DNA of 64,000 nt, taken from positions 62,001-126,000 of the IMG/VR virus record IMGVR_UViG_3300036715_003254, one strand, 5' to 3'. The notes beneath the pieces were generated by a model that ran no database searches, had not been told where the DNA came from, and was given only the letters and a program-made list of their open reading frames with translations. Source of the DNA: a virus. The translations under genes were made by a program, and so were the position numbers. Below are positions 25,209 through 33,582 of this stretch, piece after piece; position 1 is the stretch's first letter; each line of letters opens with the position of its first letter.

Positions 25209-25625
25209 CTTTTATACAAAAGTAGGGTAAACCCTGTAGTAAATTTTGTCGGACAAGGTAAAGTTATCTGGGGACAAAAAACTCTTAATGGTTATGCTAG
25301 TGCGTTTGACAGAGTTAATGTTAGATGCCTATTCAATAAACTTGAAAGAGTTATCTCTAAAATGGCTAATGCGTTCTGTTTCGCAAAAAACAACGAATTT
25401 ACAAGAGAAAGATTCAAATCAACTATTACTCCGGTTCTTGCTCAAGATCCTGGTGTAGATCAGTTCTATATCGACTTAAGTAAGAATACTCCTGAAGTAA
25501 TAGCTAGAGGCGAATTTATTGTTAATATACTTATAAAACCAGTATATACAATGGAATTCATATCTCTTGGGTTTACAGCGGTAGGAAATTCGCTCAAGTT
25601 CGAACAGGTGGTACAATCCATCTAA
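25209..25625 (+). CDS. 18: Tail sheath protein gp18, exon 2
   Basis: The C-terminal 138 residues of the sheath. L-L-Y-K-S-R-V-N-P-V-V-N-F-x-G-Q-G-x-V-I-W-G-x-K-T-L and R-x-N-V-R-x-L-F near the start, and the inner-layer sequence K-P-V-Y-T-M-E-F-I near the end, are typical of T4-type sheath C-termini. There is no ribosome site for a separate protein, since methionines are internal, which supports splicing to exon 1. A bidirectional terminator follows. Confidence 0.85.
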   Translation, partial: LLYKSRVNPVVNFVGQGKVIWGQKTLNGYASAFDRVNVRCLFNKLERVISKMANAFCFAKNNEFTRERFKSTITPVLAQDPGVDQFYIDLSKNTPEVIARGEFIVNILIKPVYTMEFISLGFTAVGNSLKFEQVVQSI

Positions 25626-25630
25626 CTATA

Positions 25631-25663
25631 AAAGCTATAAGTCAATTAAGACTTATAGCTTTT
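25631..25663. terminator. Bidirectional terminator between sheath and HNH genes
   Basis: A 13-bp stem (25631-25643 with 25650-25662), A-run on one side and T-run on the other. It serves the convergent genes on both strands. The HNH stop codon lies in the loop. Confidence 0.8.
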
Positions 25664-26734
25664 TCTTCCTTTTACCCAACCTTTAGTTACTTCTTCTGGT
25701 AATAATGTTTTACATATTTTAAGCTTATCATTATGATACCAACTTTTTCCTAGATTGGTTTTCATTTTTTCGGGATCCATATTCACAATCCTGCCTCTTC
25801 TAAACCCTTTATTCAAAAATTCTTCTATTCTGTCTTTCTCTACCTGAAAACTATCTACACCATTTGTCATCCAAACAGTACCTAAATTATTTTGTGTCTT
25901 CCCTTTAACCCAGCCATCATTTAAATACTCTTCTAACTCTTCTTGCTTAATGGATATACTTTCTCTACCCTTCTTTATCCAAATACGCCCAAAAGCACCA
26001 CTATTTTCTCCTCTTCTTTTCTCAGCATATTTTTCTCTTTCTTCAGGAGTTAAACTTTGATAATATTTCTTTACTGCAGCTGCTCTCTTTTCTATGGTTT
26101 CTTTAGAAGGTTTATAACCTTTCAAACTTTCTGAAGTTTTTCTACCTTTTCTCTGATAACCAGTTAAACCGTCTTCGCCTACTTCAGACAGCTTTTCTTT
26201 TGTTTTTTGGATTATGAGTTCTTGAACAGACATTCCATTTTCTAAAATAGTTTCCTTCCTAGTTTTATAACCACGTCTACCACTATCCTGAGCATTAGTC
26301 AATCCATTCTCTAGAACTGTTTCCTTTCTAGTTTTCGCCGCCTTTAAAGCCGCCTTTTTATATTCACTCAAACCATTTTCATCAACAGTTTTAAATTTTT
26401 CGAAAATCTCTCTGTTAACTTTCTCAAAAAGTCTCGAATTAGTAATCTCTCCCCATCCTCTTTTTTCTGATGTGTGTTTTAGCTGCCAAAGAGCATAAAC
26501 CATTTTTCCACCAAAAATTCTAGCTAGCATTATATGAGCTATAAAATGAGCTCTGTAAGATAGATTAACACCATTCCAAGGATATAAATTAAGATTTTCA
26601 TATTCAGGAAATAACGCTCTTAGTAGTATATGATGTTTATGAGTATGAGTTTTACTTAATGTATTAAACTTCTTACAAAAGTTTATATACCTTTTCGAAA
26701 GGTTAGTGTTTGGTAGGAAGCTTTCTATGTTCAT
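25646..26734 (-). CDS. Freestanding HNH homing endonuclease
   Basis: 362 residues. The HNH-type motif T-H-K-H-H-I-L-L-R near 32-40 with R-A-H-F-I-A-H near 65-71 is of the Hef/mobE-type seen in T4 and T5 relatives. Then come E-N-G-L repeats near 120-200 like those in the intron HNH, and three copies of a W-x-x-x-G-x-x-S-x-x-x-x-x-x-E-E-x-L-x-x-G-W/F DNA-recognition unit near 250-360. It is convergent to the sheath gene and has an AATAAATA box upstream. It probably targets the nearby sheath region in related phages. Confidence 0.75.
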   Translation of the reverse strand: MNIESFLPNTNLSKRYINFCKKFNTLSKTHTHKHHILLRALFPEYENLNLYPWNGVNLSYRAHFIAHIMLARIFGGKMVYALWQLKHTSEKRGWGEITNSRLFEKVNREIFEKFKTVDENGLSEYKKAALKAAKTRKETVLENGLTNAQDSGRRGYKTRKETILENGMSVQELIIQKTKEKLSEVGEDGLTGYQRKGRKTSESLKGYKPSKETIEKRAAAVKKYYQSLTPEEREKYAEKRRGENSGAFGRIWIKKGRESISIKQEELEEYLNDGWVKGKTQNNLGTVWMTNGVDSFQVEKDRIEEFLNKGFRRGRIVNMDPEKMKTNLGKSWYHNDKLKICKTLLPEEVTKGWVKGRKSYKS

Positions 26735-26762
26735 TATAATTCTCCATAAATTTTTTATAGAT

Positions 26763-26770
26763 TATTTATT
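26763..26770 (-). promoter_or_regulatory. T4-like late promoter box AATAAATA
   Basis: The box lies 29 bases upstream of the freestanding HNH gene, which also has a GGAG ribosome site. Confidence 0.4.
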
Positions 26771-26820
26771 AGAGAACCAACAGCAACAAACCTTTACTCT
26801 ATGAATCTTATTCCTTAAAA

Positions 26821-27447
26821 TTACTCTACAAAACTAACTATCCTAAAGATTTCAATAATTTGAAATACCCAACGATTCATATTAGATTCAGTTTGAAATT
26901 TTCCTTCTATCTGAAAGCTTCCTTCAAAGTCGCCTTTCGTAATTTTAAAAAATTTCATTCCTTCAAAAAAGAAATAATCTATCTTTATTCCTTTCTCTTC
27001 TAAAAATTTCTCTTCTAAAAGAGAATATATTTCTACTCCACCGTAAATACTATCATCCGCATTATAATGAAATTTAAATACAATTTTAAAAAGGTCTTCT
27101 TCCTCACCTCTAGATACAACAAAAGAATGTTTTTCTTCTTCCAAACACTTATTACTATTGCCTTCTTTCAAAGAGTAAAACATTTCAAGAACAACTTTTC
27201 TTAGTCCATTTATACTATTAGTAAAATCTGTAAGAGGCAAATCTTGTATTTTAGTATGGATAAAATCATATTCATCAGAACCGCTAGAAGAAATGAATTT
27301 AAAGTCTTCTGTTTCTAAGTCTTTATGAATTGCGACTTGAAATAGAATATCAAAGCAGTTATAATCAGGAGATTCTATTTCCTCTATAGGAAAATAAGCG
27401 TAGTCGAAAAGAATTGACTCCTTTTCGTTTGAATGAAATTTAAACAA
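26821..27447 (-). CDS. Hypothetical protein downstream of capsid genes
   Basis: 208 residues, acidic, with mixed alpha/beta composition and no transmembrane segment. Y-A-Y-F-P-I-E-E-I-E-S-P-D-Y-N-C-F-D is near the N-terminus, and the C-terminal half is beta-rich with F-x-I-x-G-K-F. It starts 16 bases after the second capsid gene with the weak site AAAGGATT and is probably co-transcribed. Not recognised. A head-associated role is a guess from position. Confidence 0.5.
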   Translation of the reverse strand: MFKFHSNEKESILFDYAYFPIEEIESPDYNCFDILFQVAIHKDLETEDFKFISSSGSDEYDFIHTKIQDLPLTDFTNSINGLRKVVLEMFYSLKEGNSNKCLEEEKHSFVVSRGEEEDLFKIVFKFHYNADDSIYGGVEIYSLLEEKFLEEKGIKIDYFFFEGMKFFKITKGDFEGSFQIEGKFQTESNMNRWVFQIIEIFRIVSFVE

Positions 27448-27463
27448 TATAATCCTTTAAATT

Positions 27464-28612
27464 TTAAAATGTCACAGTTCTGTAATATGAAAAAATCGAA
27501 TCATTTAATCCTGAACCAGTATCTTGAGGATTTCTACATATAGATTTTCTATTTAAATAGAAAAGAGTTTCTTTTCCTGTTTCATAATCAGTAGCAAAGT
27601 AAAGCTTATCTTTATAATTTCCTAGTATAAGTGTTGAATCACCAAATTTCTCGCTATTATAGAAAATCATATAATAGTCTTCATCAGCAAAATTGTCAAC
27701 ATAGCAGTCATAACCAGAAAGAGTACCAATATATTTTTCATCTCTTCCTGTTCCGCTTTTATCTGATGTAATAGATGATTGAATTGATGATAATAGGTAT
27801 CCAGCTACTTTAGGAGACATTATAATCTCAAAAGAAAGACCTCTATTAATTATAGAGTTAAGAGACATAATATCCAAATTAAGATTACTAAAAAGTGCGC
27901 TAGGTATATCTTGGTTAGGTGGAAGGTCATTAGAATCTAAAGCTAGTGTTGGTAAAATTGTAGAAATATCTTTTAGTGTAAAAATTATCTCTCTATCAAT
28001 TTCATCTATAACTACTTGAGAAAGGTTTTGAGCTATTTTATCTTCAAAATCAGTAGGATAAAGAAATTTTATATCTTCTAGAACTTCTCTTGTAATTTGA
28101 GTTTTGATTTTTTTACTTATAGCTGTAGTTTTAATTCTTTTTACACTTAGGTCTATTGAGTTAGGAATAGTAATTTCATTAGACTCAAAAAATCTAGAAA
28201 AGGCAAAAATAATAGATGATATATTTTTAGTAATTCTTTTTATTTTAGCCGATGAATTGTCAGAAGTTTTAATATCTTGACCTACAGACATTGAACCGTC
28301 ATAAATGTCAATAAGTATATTAAGTTTTTCAAAATATCTTACTATACCTTTTCCTGTAGAAGTAGTAAGAGTATCTCCTACTGAAATATTCAAAGATTTA
28401 TCAATCATAATAAATGAAAAATTTTGAGAGTTATTTGTTCCTTCTGGATGATGAGATGTATAGAAAGAATAGACAAAGTCTGTTGGAGTTTTCATTCTCT
28501 GAACAGAACATACATTACTTGCTAAACTATTTGAATAAATTCTTTCAAATATCTTTTTCTCTAGTGACGCAAACTCGACTAAATCTGTTGAGAGTGTACT
28601 TTCATTTATCAT
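27464..28612 (-). CDS. Second major capsid-type protein (gp24-like vertex candidate)
   Basis: 382 residues, a divergent paralogue of the upstream capsid protein. It shares S-V-K-R-I-K-T-T-A-I-S-K-K-I-K-T-Q-I-T-R-E-V-L-E-D-I near 145-170 (counterpart R-K-I-K-S-V-L-T-R-E-V-I-K-D-I), the Y-I-G-T-L-S-G-Y-D segment, and the ending R-N-P-Q-D-T-G-S-G-L-N-D-S-I-F (counterpart R-N-P-F-D-E-G-T-G-L-N-D-S-D-F). Gene order 23 then 24, as in T4, suggests the pentamer vertex protein. It starts 1 base after the upstream stop. Confidence 0.7.
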   Translation of the reverse strand: MINESTLSTDLVEFASLEKKIFERIYSNSLASNVCSVQRMKTPTDFVYSFYTSHHPEGTNNSQNFSFIMIDKSLNISVGDTLTTSTGKGIVRYFEKLNILIDIYDGSMSVGQDIKTSDNSSAKIKRITKNISSIIFAFSRFFESNEITIPNSIDLSVKRIKTTAISKKIKTQITREVLEDIKFLYPTDFEDKIAQNLSQVVIDEIDREIIFTLKDISTILPTLALDSNDLPPNQDIPSALFSNLNLDIMSLNSIINRGLSFEIIMSPKVAGYLLSSIQSSITSDKSGTGRDEKYIGTLSGYDCYVDNFADEDYYMIFYNSEKFGDSTLILGNYKDKLYFATDYETGKETLFYLNRKSICRNPQDTGSGLNDSIFSYYRTVTF

Positions 28613-28613
28613 A

Positions 28614-29888
28614 TCATATTACCTGCTTAACTTGTGAGTAATCTACTGTAAATCTACAAAAGAAGTCAGAATCATTTAGACCTGTTCCTTCGTCAAAAGG
28701 ATTTCTTCCGAAAGCATATCTATAAAATACAACAAGGTTTTCTTCGCCTGTTTCAGGATTAGTTGCTGTAGTAATAGTAAGATTATAAGGGGAGAAAATC
28801 AAACCTGAATCAGTTTTAAATTTACCAGCATTAAATCCAACAATAACTTCTTCATCATCTTGATAGTTACTTTTTATAATATCGATATATCCGAGAGCTT
28901 TACCTATATAATCTGTGTCTGTAACTACATTTTCTTGTTCAGTTTTACCACCTTTTGATAGGTCAAGAGCACCAGAAGCTGAAAGAGCAGCAACAGTTCT
29001 ATGTGAAGCAATAGCGAAGCCAACAATATTTCTTCCTGTTCTTTTAGAAATATCAGCAAGCTCTTTTACTATTTTGGTGTATATAATCGTGTAAGCGTAA
29101 ATCAAATCTGTAGAACCATCTCTATCACTTACAACAAGATCTCCGCCTTCTCTTGCTATTGCTCTAAGATAATCAAACAACTCTTGCTCAACTTCGTTGT
29201 TTATTTCTTCTGCTAGAGTTTTAGCTATAATCTCTACAGCATTTTCCATTCCAAATTGAGCTTGAATATCTTTTATAACTTCTCTAGTTAAAACGGATTT
29301 AATCTTTCTAGTTTGAGTAGTAAGAGTAAGAGCTCTAATAGAATGATTAATTTCTCTAGGAACAAGTTTTTCACCATCAGAAGTAAGGAATGGACCAGAA
29401 TAAGTATTGAATACCTTTTTAATAGCTATTCTTGAAGAGAAAACATCTTTTACTGTTTCTTTGTTATTTCCGTCAGTAATACTATCTCCAACAGCAAATG
29501 TTTCTCCTGGAACATCAAACTCAAGAAGAACTTTATTCAACTCAACAAATCTTACTGTTGCTATTTCAGGATTATTACCATCTTTTTTTATTCTAGCTCC
29601 AACAGTCCAAGGACAAGTAGAGGTCAATTTGATGACTTTAGTGTTATTCTCTTTAGCAGTTTTAGAATTTCCTGCGTAGTTCGCCGTTTGAACATAAACT
29701 TTGCCTATTGGGCCATCAAGAGGAACTATTGATGAAATTTTGTCAAGTATAGAATTGTTATAGGTATATTGAATTACCTTATCAAGTAGTTGTTCTTGAA
29801 AGGAAATATCTCCAACTGATGATTCGCTCAGCTGTATAGCCTTCTTTGAATTCTCTAAGACCTTACTGGCTGTTATTTCATTATTCAT
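28614..29888 (-). CDS. 23: Major capsid protein gp23
   Basis: 424 residues from ATG 29888 (AGAGG upstream). A longer frame from TTG 29918 lacks a ribosome site. HK97-fold T4-type features are the A-L-T-L-T-T-Q-T-R-K-I-K-S-x-L-T-R-E region near 190-210 followed by the long E-I-N-N-E-V-E-Q-E-L-F-D-Y-L spine helix, and the C-terminal Y-A-F-G-R-N-P-F-D-E-G-T-G-L-N-D. It is shorter than T4 gp23 (521), with no obvious cleavable N-terminal arm of the T4 length. It forms the hexamers of the head. A late-type box lies at 29932-29939. Confidence 0.85.
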   Translation of the reverse strand: MNNEITASKVLENSKKAIQLSESSVGDISFQEQLLDKVIQYTYNNSILDKISSIVPLDGPIGKVYVQTANYAGNSKTAKENNTKVIKLTSTCPWTVGARIKKDGNNPEIATVRFVELNKVLLEFDVPGETFAVGDSITDGNNKETVKDVFSSRIAIKKVFNTYSGPFLTSDGEKLVPREINHSIRALTLTTQTRKIKSVLTREVIKDIQAQFGMENAVEIIAKTLAEEINNEVEQELFDYLRAIAREGGDLVVSDRDGSTDLIYAYTIIYTKIVKELADISKRTGRNIVGFAIASHRTVAALSASGALDLSKGGKTEQENVVTDTDYIGKALGYIDIIKSNYQDDEEVIVGFNAGKFKTDSGLIFSPYNLTITTATNPETGEENLVVFYRYAFGRNPFDEGTGLNDSDFFCRFTVDYSQVKQVI

Positions 29889-29931
29889 TAAACAGAACCT
29901 CTTTTTTATTTTGTACAATTCAAATCTTTAC

Positions 29932-29939
29932 TATTTATT
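29932..29939 (-). promoter_or_regulatory. T4-like late promoter box AATAAATA
   Basis: The box lies 44 bases upstream of the gp23 start, as expected for a late head gene. Confidence 0.5.
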
Positions 29940-29987
29940 TGTAAGATAATCATAAACAGATATAATTATCTATAGTCCAAACTACTT

Positions 29988-32531
29988 TTAATTAGCTTCT
30001 ATGACATCTCTATATTTTTTACCCAACTCGAGTCTCTTACTATTCTGTTTGAACCCTATTTGCTCCAAAAGAGTCCTTTCTTCTTCGGTTATTTCATTCA
30101 GAGTGTACCACTCCTTTAATTTCATACCGTTGAATTTAATGCAAAGATCGAGAAATTTCTTGTATTTATTCTCTTCGCTACTCATAGAACTTTCAAGAAG
30201 AAGCTCAGTTCTCCTTTTCTTCAAGGTTTTCTTGTCATCTTTTAAAAATATAAAGAGGCGCTTTAGAGTAAAAATAAAATTTCTATCTCTTAAACTTTCC
30301 TTATATAGTTCTAAAGCATATTCCCTAGAAAAAGTTTTATATTTTGAAAACCTTATTCTAATCGACTCTAGTTCACTTAGAAGTTTTTCTTGTTCACTAA
30401 ATGTTTTTTTACCTTCAAAAATTTCATCTATTTCTTTCAACCGATTAGTGATATATTCATCTTTAGAACTCTTCTTCAACCTTTTTACAAATTTCTTATC
30501 AGTTACTTCGGTTACTCTTTCAAACTGTTCAGAAAGAAGAAGCCTAAATGAAAAATAATGAGAGTTATCAAGAAGATTTGAAAACGCTCTAATCTTATTG
30601 ACAAAATACTGCTCTTCTGAAGGAACAATATTTCCATACTCATCATACGATTCAAATTCTATGTTTTTAAAATCTTCTTCCATAATCTTGTCAAGGATCT
30701 TGTGCTCAATCGGTAGATTCTTGAATTGCGATTTCTTCACATAGAGGAAAACCTTTTCTACATTCCTTACTCGCTTAATCATTTGGAGGCTTGAAATAAC
30801 ATCGCAACTCGATGAACAATCATAATGATAGTGTCTCTTGTAATGGTTTAAAATATTAACGCCAACAGTAATTGTAGGCGAATAAATTAAGACATCCCAA
30901 AGAATTTCTCTCTCTTTTTCTCCTATAATCTTAAGAATTTCTTTTTTGTGTTCAATCGAAAGGTCTCCAGAAACAAAAAGAACTTTTTTACCTTTCAACT
31001 CTAACTGTTTCTTAAGCTCTATTGCAAAACTCTTTGATGTAGTCGAGACAGATATTTTGTCATTATCTTCTATTATAGTTTTGATAAGAGTTTGCTCGTC
31101 GGTATCAACAAACAAAGAACAATCTTGTTGGTCTTTCCTTTTATTTTCTATTTTCAAAATCGAATCATATTCGCTTAGAAAATTATTTTCAAAACCTAGA
31201 AGAAAGGCGTCAGCTAATAAAATCGGCATCTTGTTAGTAAATATACTCATAAACTTTTTAATAGTCTGTCTCTGTTTTGTCGAAAGCGTTGATAGGTTCT
31301 GAAATAGAACAGAACAAAATTCATCTATAATGACTATGTCGAAGTTTCTAAGGTCGTATTTCCAAAGAGACTCAATTTGTACAATAAGAGAATCTCCTAT
31401 TACATAATCATCATCCAAATATGTTTTTATATTATAGCGCTCAGAGTAGTCTATTGTCGAATTTATTCTATTACTTAAGAAAAGTATTCTTCTATTTTTT
31501 CTTTTCAAGACCTCTTCTATAATATTTGACTTCCCAGAACCCATAAATGATTTAATTTTTAGAGCAACAGAATGTTTTTTTGAAAGGAACGCCTCTATAA
31601 ATTCGATAGTCTTCTCGTCAACCGACAAGTACTGTTTATCTACTTTATGGATTGTTTCAAAGGCGAATTTAGAATATAACTTATCTCTTAATCTCTGTTC
31701 TTGTTGTTCTTTTAGAAACTTTTTCCCTGTAAGAGTGTTAGCAAATTCTTTAAAAATGTTTACTGATTTATTCTTATCGTGATGATGCATTATAAATGGC
31801 GAATTTTCAAACCAAAAATAACCGTTCTTAGTTTTCTTTTCGCTATAATGCGAGAATTGAAAAGAGCCGTTATTGTTTTTATAATCTCGAACTCTTCTAA
31901 ATCCCATTTCGGTAAACTTTTGAAGCGCCCAGTCTTTTTCAATATCTGAAGACGAAGGAATAACAAAATCGATTTGTTTTTCTTCAAATACTTCTAATGT
32001 GAGTTTACCATTACCGTTTAAGTTGTCTAAAATTATTTTAGAATTTTTAGTAGGCGCTTGATATGATGAAGCGTTCAATACGTGTTCATCTATACTACAT
32101 ATATTTTTTAGATGTTTATTGATTGTTTTAACATAAGATTTGATGATATCCCTTGAAAGAAAATCTTTTAAATAAAAAATTCCTTTCATATTAAAACAGT
32201 CAGTGTTGTTAAAGGAACGAGATGTAATTAGAAATACAGGAAAATCATTAAAGAGAAAATAATTTACAACCTTTTTAAATTGTGCTAATGTATCTACGTG
32301 GTCAATATCAAGAATAAAATAGTTTGATGTTTCCTTATATCTAAGAAATTCTTTTTTCCTCTCGCAAGTAATTATATCATCCGCTAGAGGATGATTCAAA
32401 TAAAATGATGATGAAAGAAAGTCTGCTAGATTTTCCTTAGACACATTGTATGAAACGAATTGAAACTTATTATCTTTTGAAAATGGAACTTTCTTATTTG
32501 AATCAGTAATTAGTTGAGTAAATCTAAACAC
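29988..32531 (-). CDS. Primase-helicase fusion: AEP-like domain plus SF2 origin-binding-type helicase
   Basis: 847 residues. Residues 1-165 look like an archaeo-eukaryotic primase: F-I-L-D-I-D-H near 71-77 supplies the D-x-D, and I-D-E-H-V-L-N near 146 the third acid. The usual S-x-H is not obvious, so this part may be inactive. The helicase has Walker A M-G-S-G-K-S near 329, Walker B I-I-D-E-F near 398, and I-Y-S-P-T-I-T-V-G-V-N (motif V-like) near 552, resembling the herpes origin-binding protein family. The C-terminal ~200 residues are basic and helical. It lies 3 bases downstream of a gp61-type primase. Likely role: replication initiation. Confidence 0.65.
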   Translation of the reverse strand: MFRFTQLITDSNKKVPFSKDNKFQFVSYNVSKENLADFLSSSFYLNHPLADDIITCERKKEFLRYKETSNYFILDIDHVDTLAQFKKVVNYFLFNDFPVFLITSRSFNNTDCFNMKGIFYLKDFLSRDIIKSYVKTINKHLKNICSIDEHVLNASSYQAPTKNSKIILDNLNGNGKLTLEVFEEKQIDFVIPSSSDIEKDWALQKFTEMGFRRVRDYKNNNGSFQFSHYSEKKTKNGYFWFENSPFIMHHHDKNKSVNIFKEFANTLTGKKFLKEQQEQRLRDKLYSKFAFETIHKVDKQYLSVDEKTIEFIEAFLSKKHSVALKIKSFMGSGKSNIIEEVLKRKNRRILFLSNRINSTIDYSERYNIKTYLDDDYVIGDSLIVQIESLWKYDLRNFDIVIIDEFCSVLFQNLSTLSTKQRQTIKKFMSIFTNKMPILLADAFLLGFENNFLSEYDSILKIENKRKDQQDCSLFVDTDEQTLIKTIIEDNDKISVSTTSKSFAIELKKQLELKGKKVLFVSGDLSIEHKKEILKIIGEKEREILWDVLIYSPTITVGVNILNHYKRHYHYDCSSSCDVISSLQMIKRVRNVEKVFLYVKKSQFKNLPIEHKILDKIMEEDFKNIEFESYDEYGNIVPSEEQYFVNKIRAFSNLLDNSHYFSFRLLLSEQFERVTEVTDKKFVKRLKKSSKDEYITNRLKEIDEIFEGKKTFSEQEKLLSELESIRIRFSKYKTFSREYALELYKESLRDRNFIFTLKRLFIFLKDDKKTLKKRRTELLLESSMSSEENKYKKFLDLCIKFNGMKLKEWYTLNEITEEERTLLEQIGFKQNSKRLELGKKYRDVIEAN

Positions 32532-32534
32532 CTT

Positions 32535-33515
32535 CTAGAACCTTAGTGTTACTTGAGCAGGAAGACCTTCTTCTATGTTTTCATTGATTAGTATTTTAAT
32601 CTGTTCCGGTTTAAAATTTCCATTAACCAACATCTCATTAAAATCTTTGTATTCTATTTCTTTTGGCCACATAAAGGCTTTAAATCCTTCATCCACATAT
32701 TTCCTATAAGACTGTTTCGCTTTCATATCGAAATTATAATTGTCGAGACAAATAACATAGTCTCTCTTGTACTTAGAAAGAATTTCTGAAGAAGAGCCTA
32801 GAACAGCCATACTATTATCTTGACCTGTAGAAAGAGCGTCGAATATTGACTCACAAACAAAAACTTCCTTTGTTTTGTCAGTTTGAAATATATTCCAAGC
32901 CTTCGGCAGGCTTTCGTCAAATAATTTGGTAATAAATTGTTTTCCTACTAAACTCCTACCTTGAAACCCAAACCAAGTACCGTCTTCTCTTAAAAGAGGA
33001 AAAATGATAAAGTTGTCAAGATACATATCAAACACATTTAAATTTTTCGCTTGATATACTTGAATATTTCTTCGCTTTATTTCAGACAAGACTTTTCTTT
33101 TTTCAAGGTATTCTATCGCTTCACTATCAATTTCTTGAAATGGATTTTCAAAATCATCAATAACTTCTTCTTCAGGCTCTTTTTCTATTATAGGCGGCAA
33201 ATCTTCAAAAACTAAATCATCAAGACTTTCTCCAGTCAATGATTTAAAACTGTTTTGTCTTAACTCATTTCTATAAGAGTCAAAAAATTCTGGACAATTT
33301 TCCTTGAAGAACTTATAAAAGCTTGAACTATAATCACAGTTAAAACAGTGTACATAGTCCTTTTTGTTGTTTTCTATAAACCAAAATCTTCTTTTTCTTT
33401 TATTCTTCTTAGAATCGCCGCAAATAGGACATCTTATATTATATTTGTCACCAACTTTCTTAGCGTCTAGATAAGCGTATTTTATGAATTTTTCTGCTAA
33501 TGGAGTCATAGTCAT
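32535..33515 (-). CDS. 61: DNA primase, gp61-like (Zn ribbon plus TOPRIM)
   Basis: 326 residues. N-terminal zinc ribbon C-P-I-C-G near 29-33 and C-F-N-C near 57-60, an acidic linker (105-125), then the DnaG-type catalytic part with the TOPRIM acid in V-F-V-C-E-S-I-F-D-A near 215-224 and V-I-C-L-D-N near 250-255. It makes lagging-strand primers with the replicative helicase. It has its own TATAAT-type promoter and lies between Rnh (downstream terminator at 33561) and the primase-helicase fusion. Confidence 0.8.
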   Translation of the reverse strand: MTMTPLAEKFIKYAYLDAKKVGDKYNIRCPICGDSKKNKRKRRFWFIENNKKDYVHCFNCDYSSSFYKFFKENCPEFFDSYRNELRQNSFKSLTGESLDDLVFEDLPPIIEKEPEEEVIDDFENPFQEIDSEAIEYLEKRKVLSEIKRRNIQVYQAKNLNVFDMYLDNFIIFPLLREDGTWFGFQGRSLVGKQFITKLFDESLPKAWNIFQTDKTKEVFVCESIFDALSTGQDNSMAVLGSSSEILSKYKRDYVICLDNYNFDMKAKQSYRKYVDEGFKAFMWPKEIEYKDFNEMLVNGNFKPEQIKILINENIEEGLPAQVTLRF

Positions 33516-33531
33516 AAATCCTTTAAGAGGA

Positions 33532-33537
33532 ATTATA
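33532..33537 (-). promoter_or_regulatory. Early-type promoter -10 TATAAT
   Basis: TATAAT is preceded on the minus strand by TTTAAACTTATTTTAGG. It drives the primase gene. Confidence 0.5.
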
Positions 33538-33560
33538 CCTAAAATAAGTTTAAAAGGAGA

Positions 33561-33582
33561 AAGGAGAGTTTAAACTCTCCTT
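33561..33582 (-). terminator. Terminator after Rnh gene
   Basis: A 22-base perfect palindrome with arm AAGGAGAGTTT overlaps the rnh stop codon. Confidence 0.7.

Noticed and set aside
30001-30558. 185-codon plus-strand ORF opposite the primase-helicase gene
   Set aside because: Antisense shadow of an A/T-rich coding region; Ser/Phe/Leu-rich composition typical of such frames.
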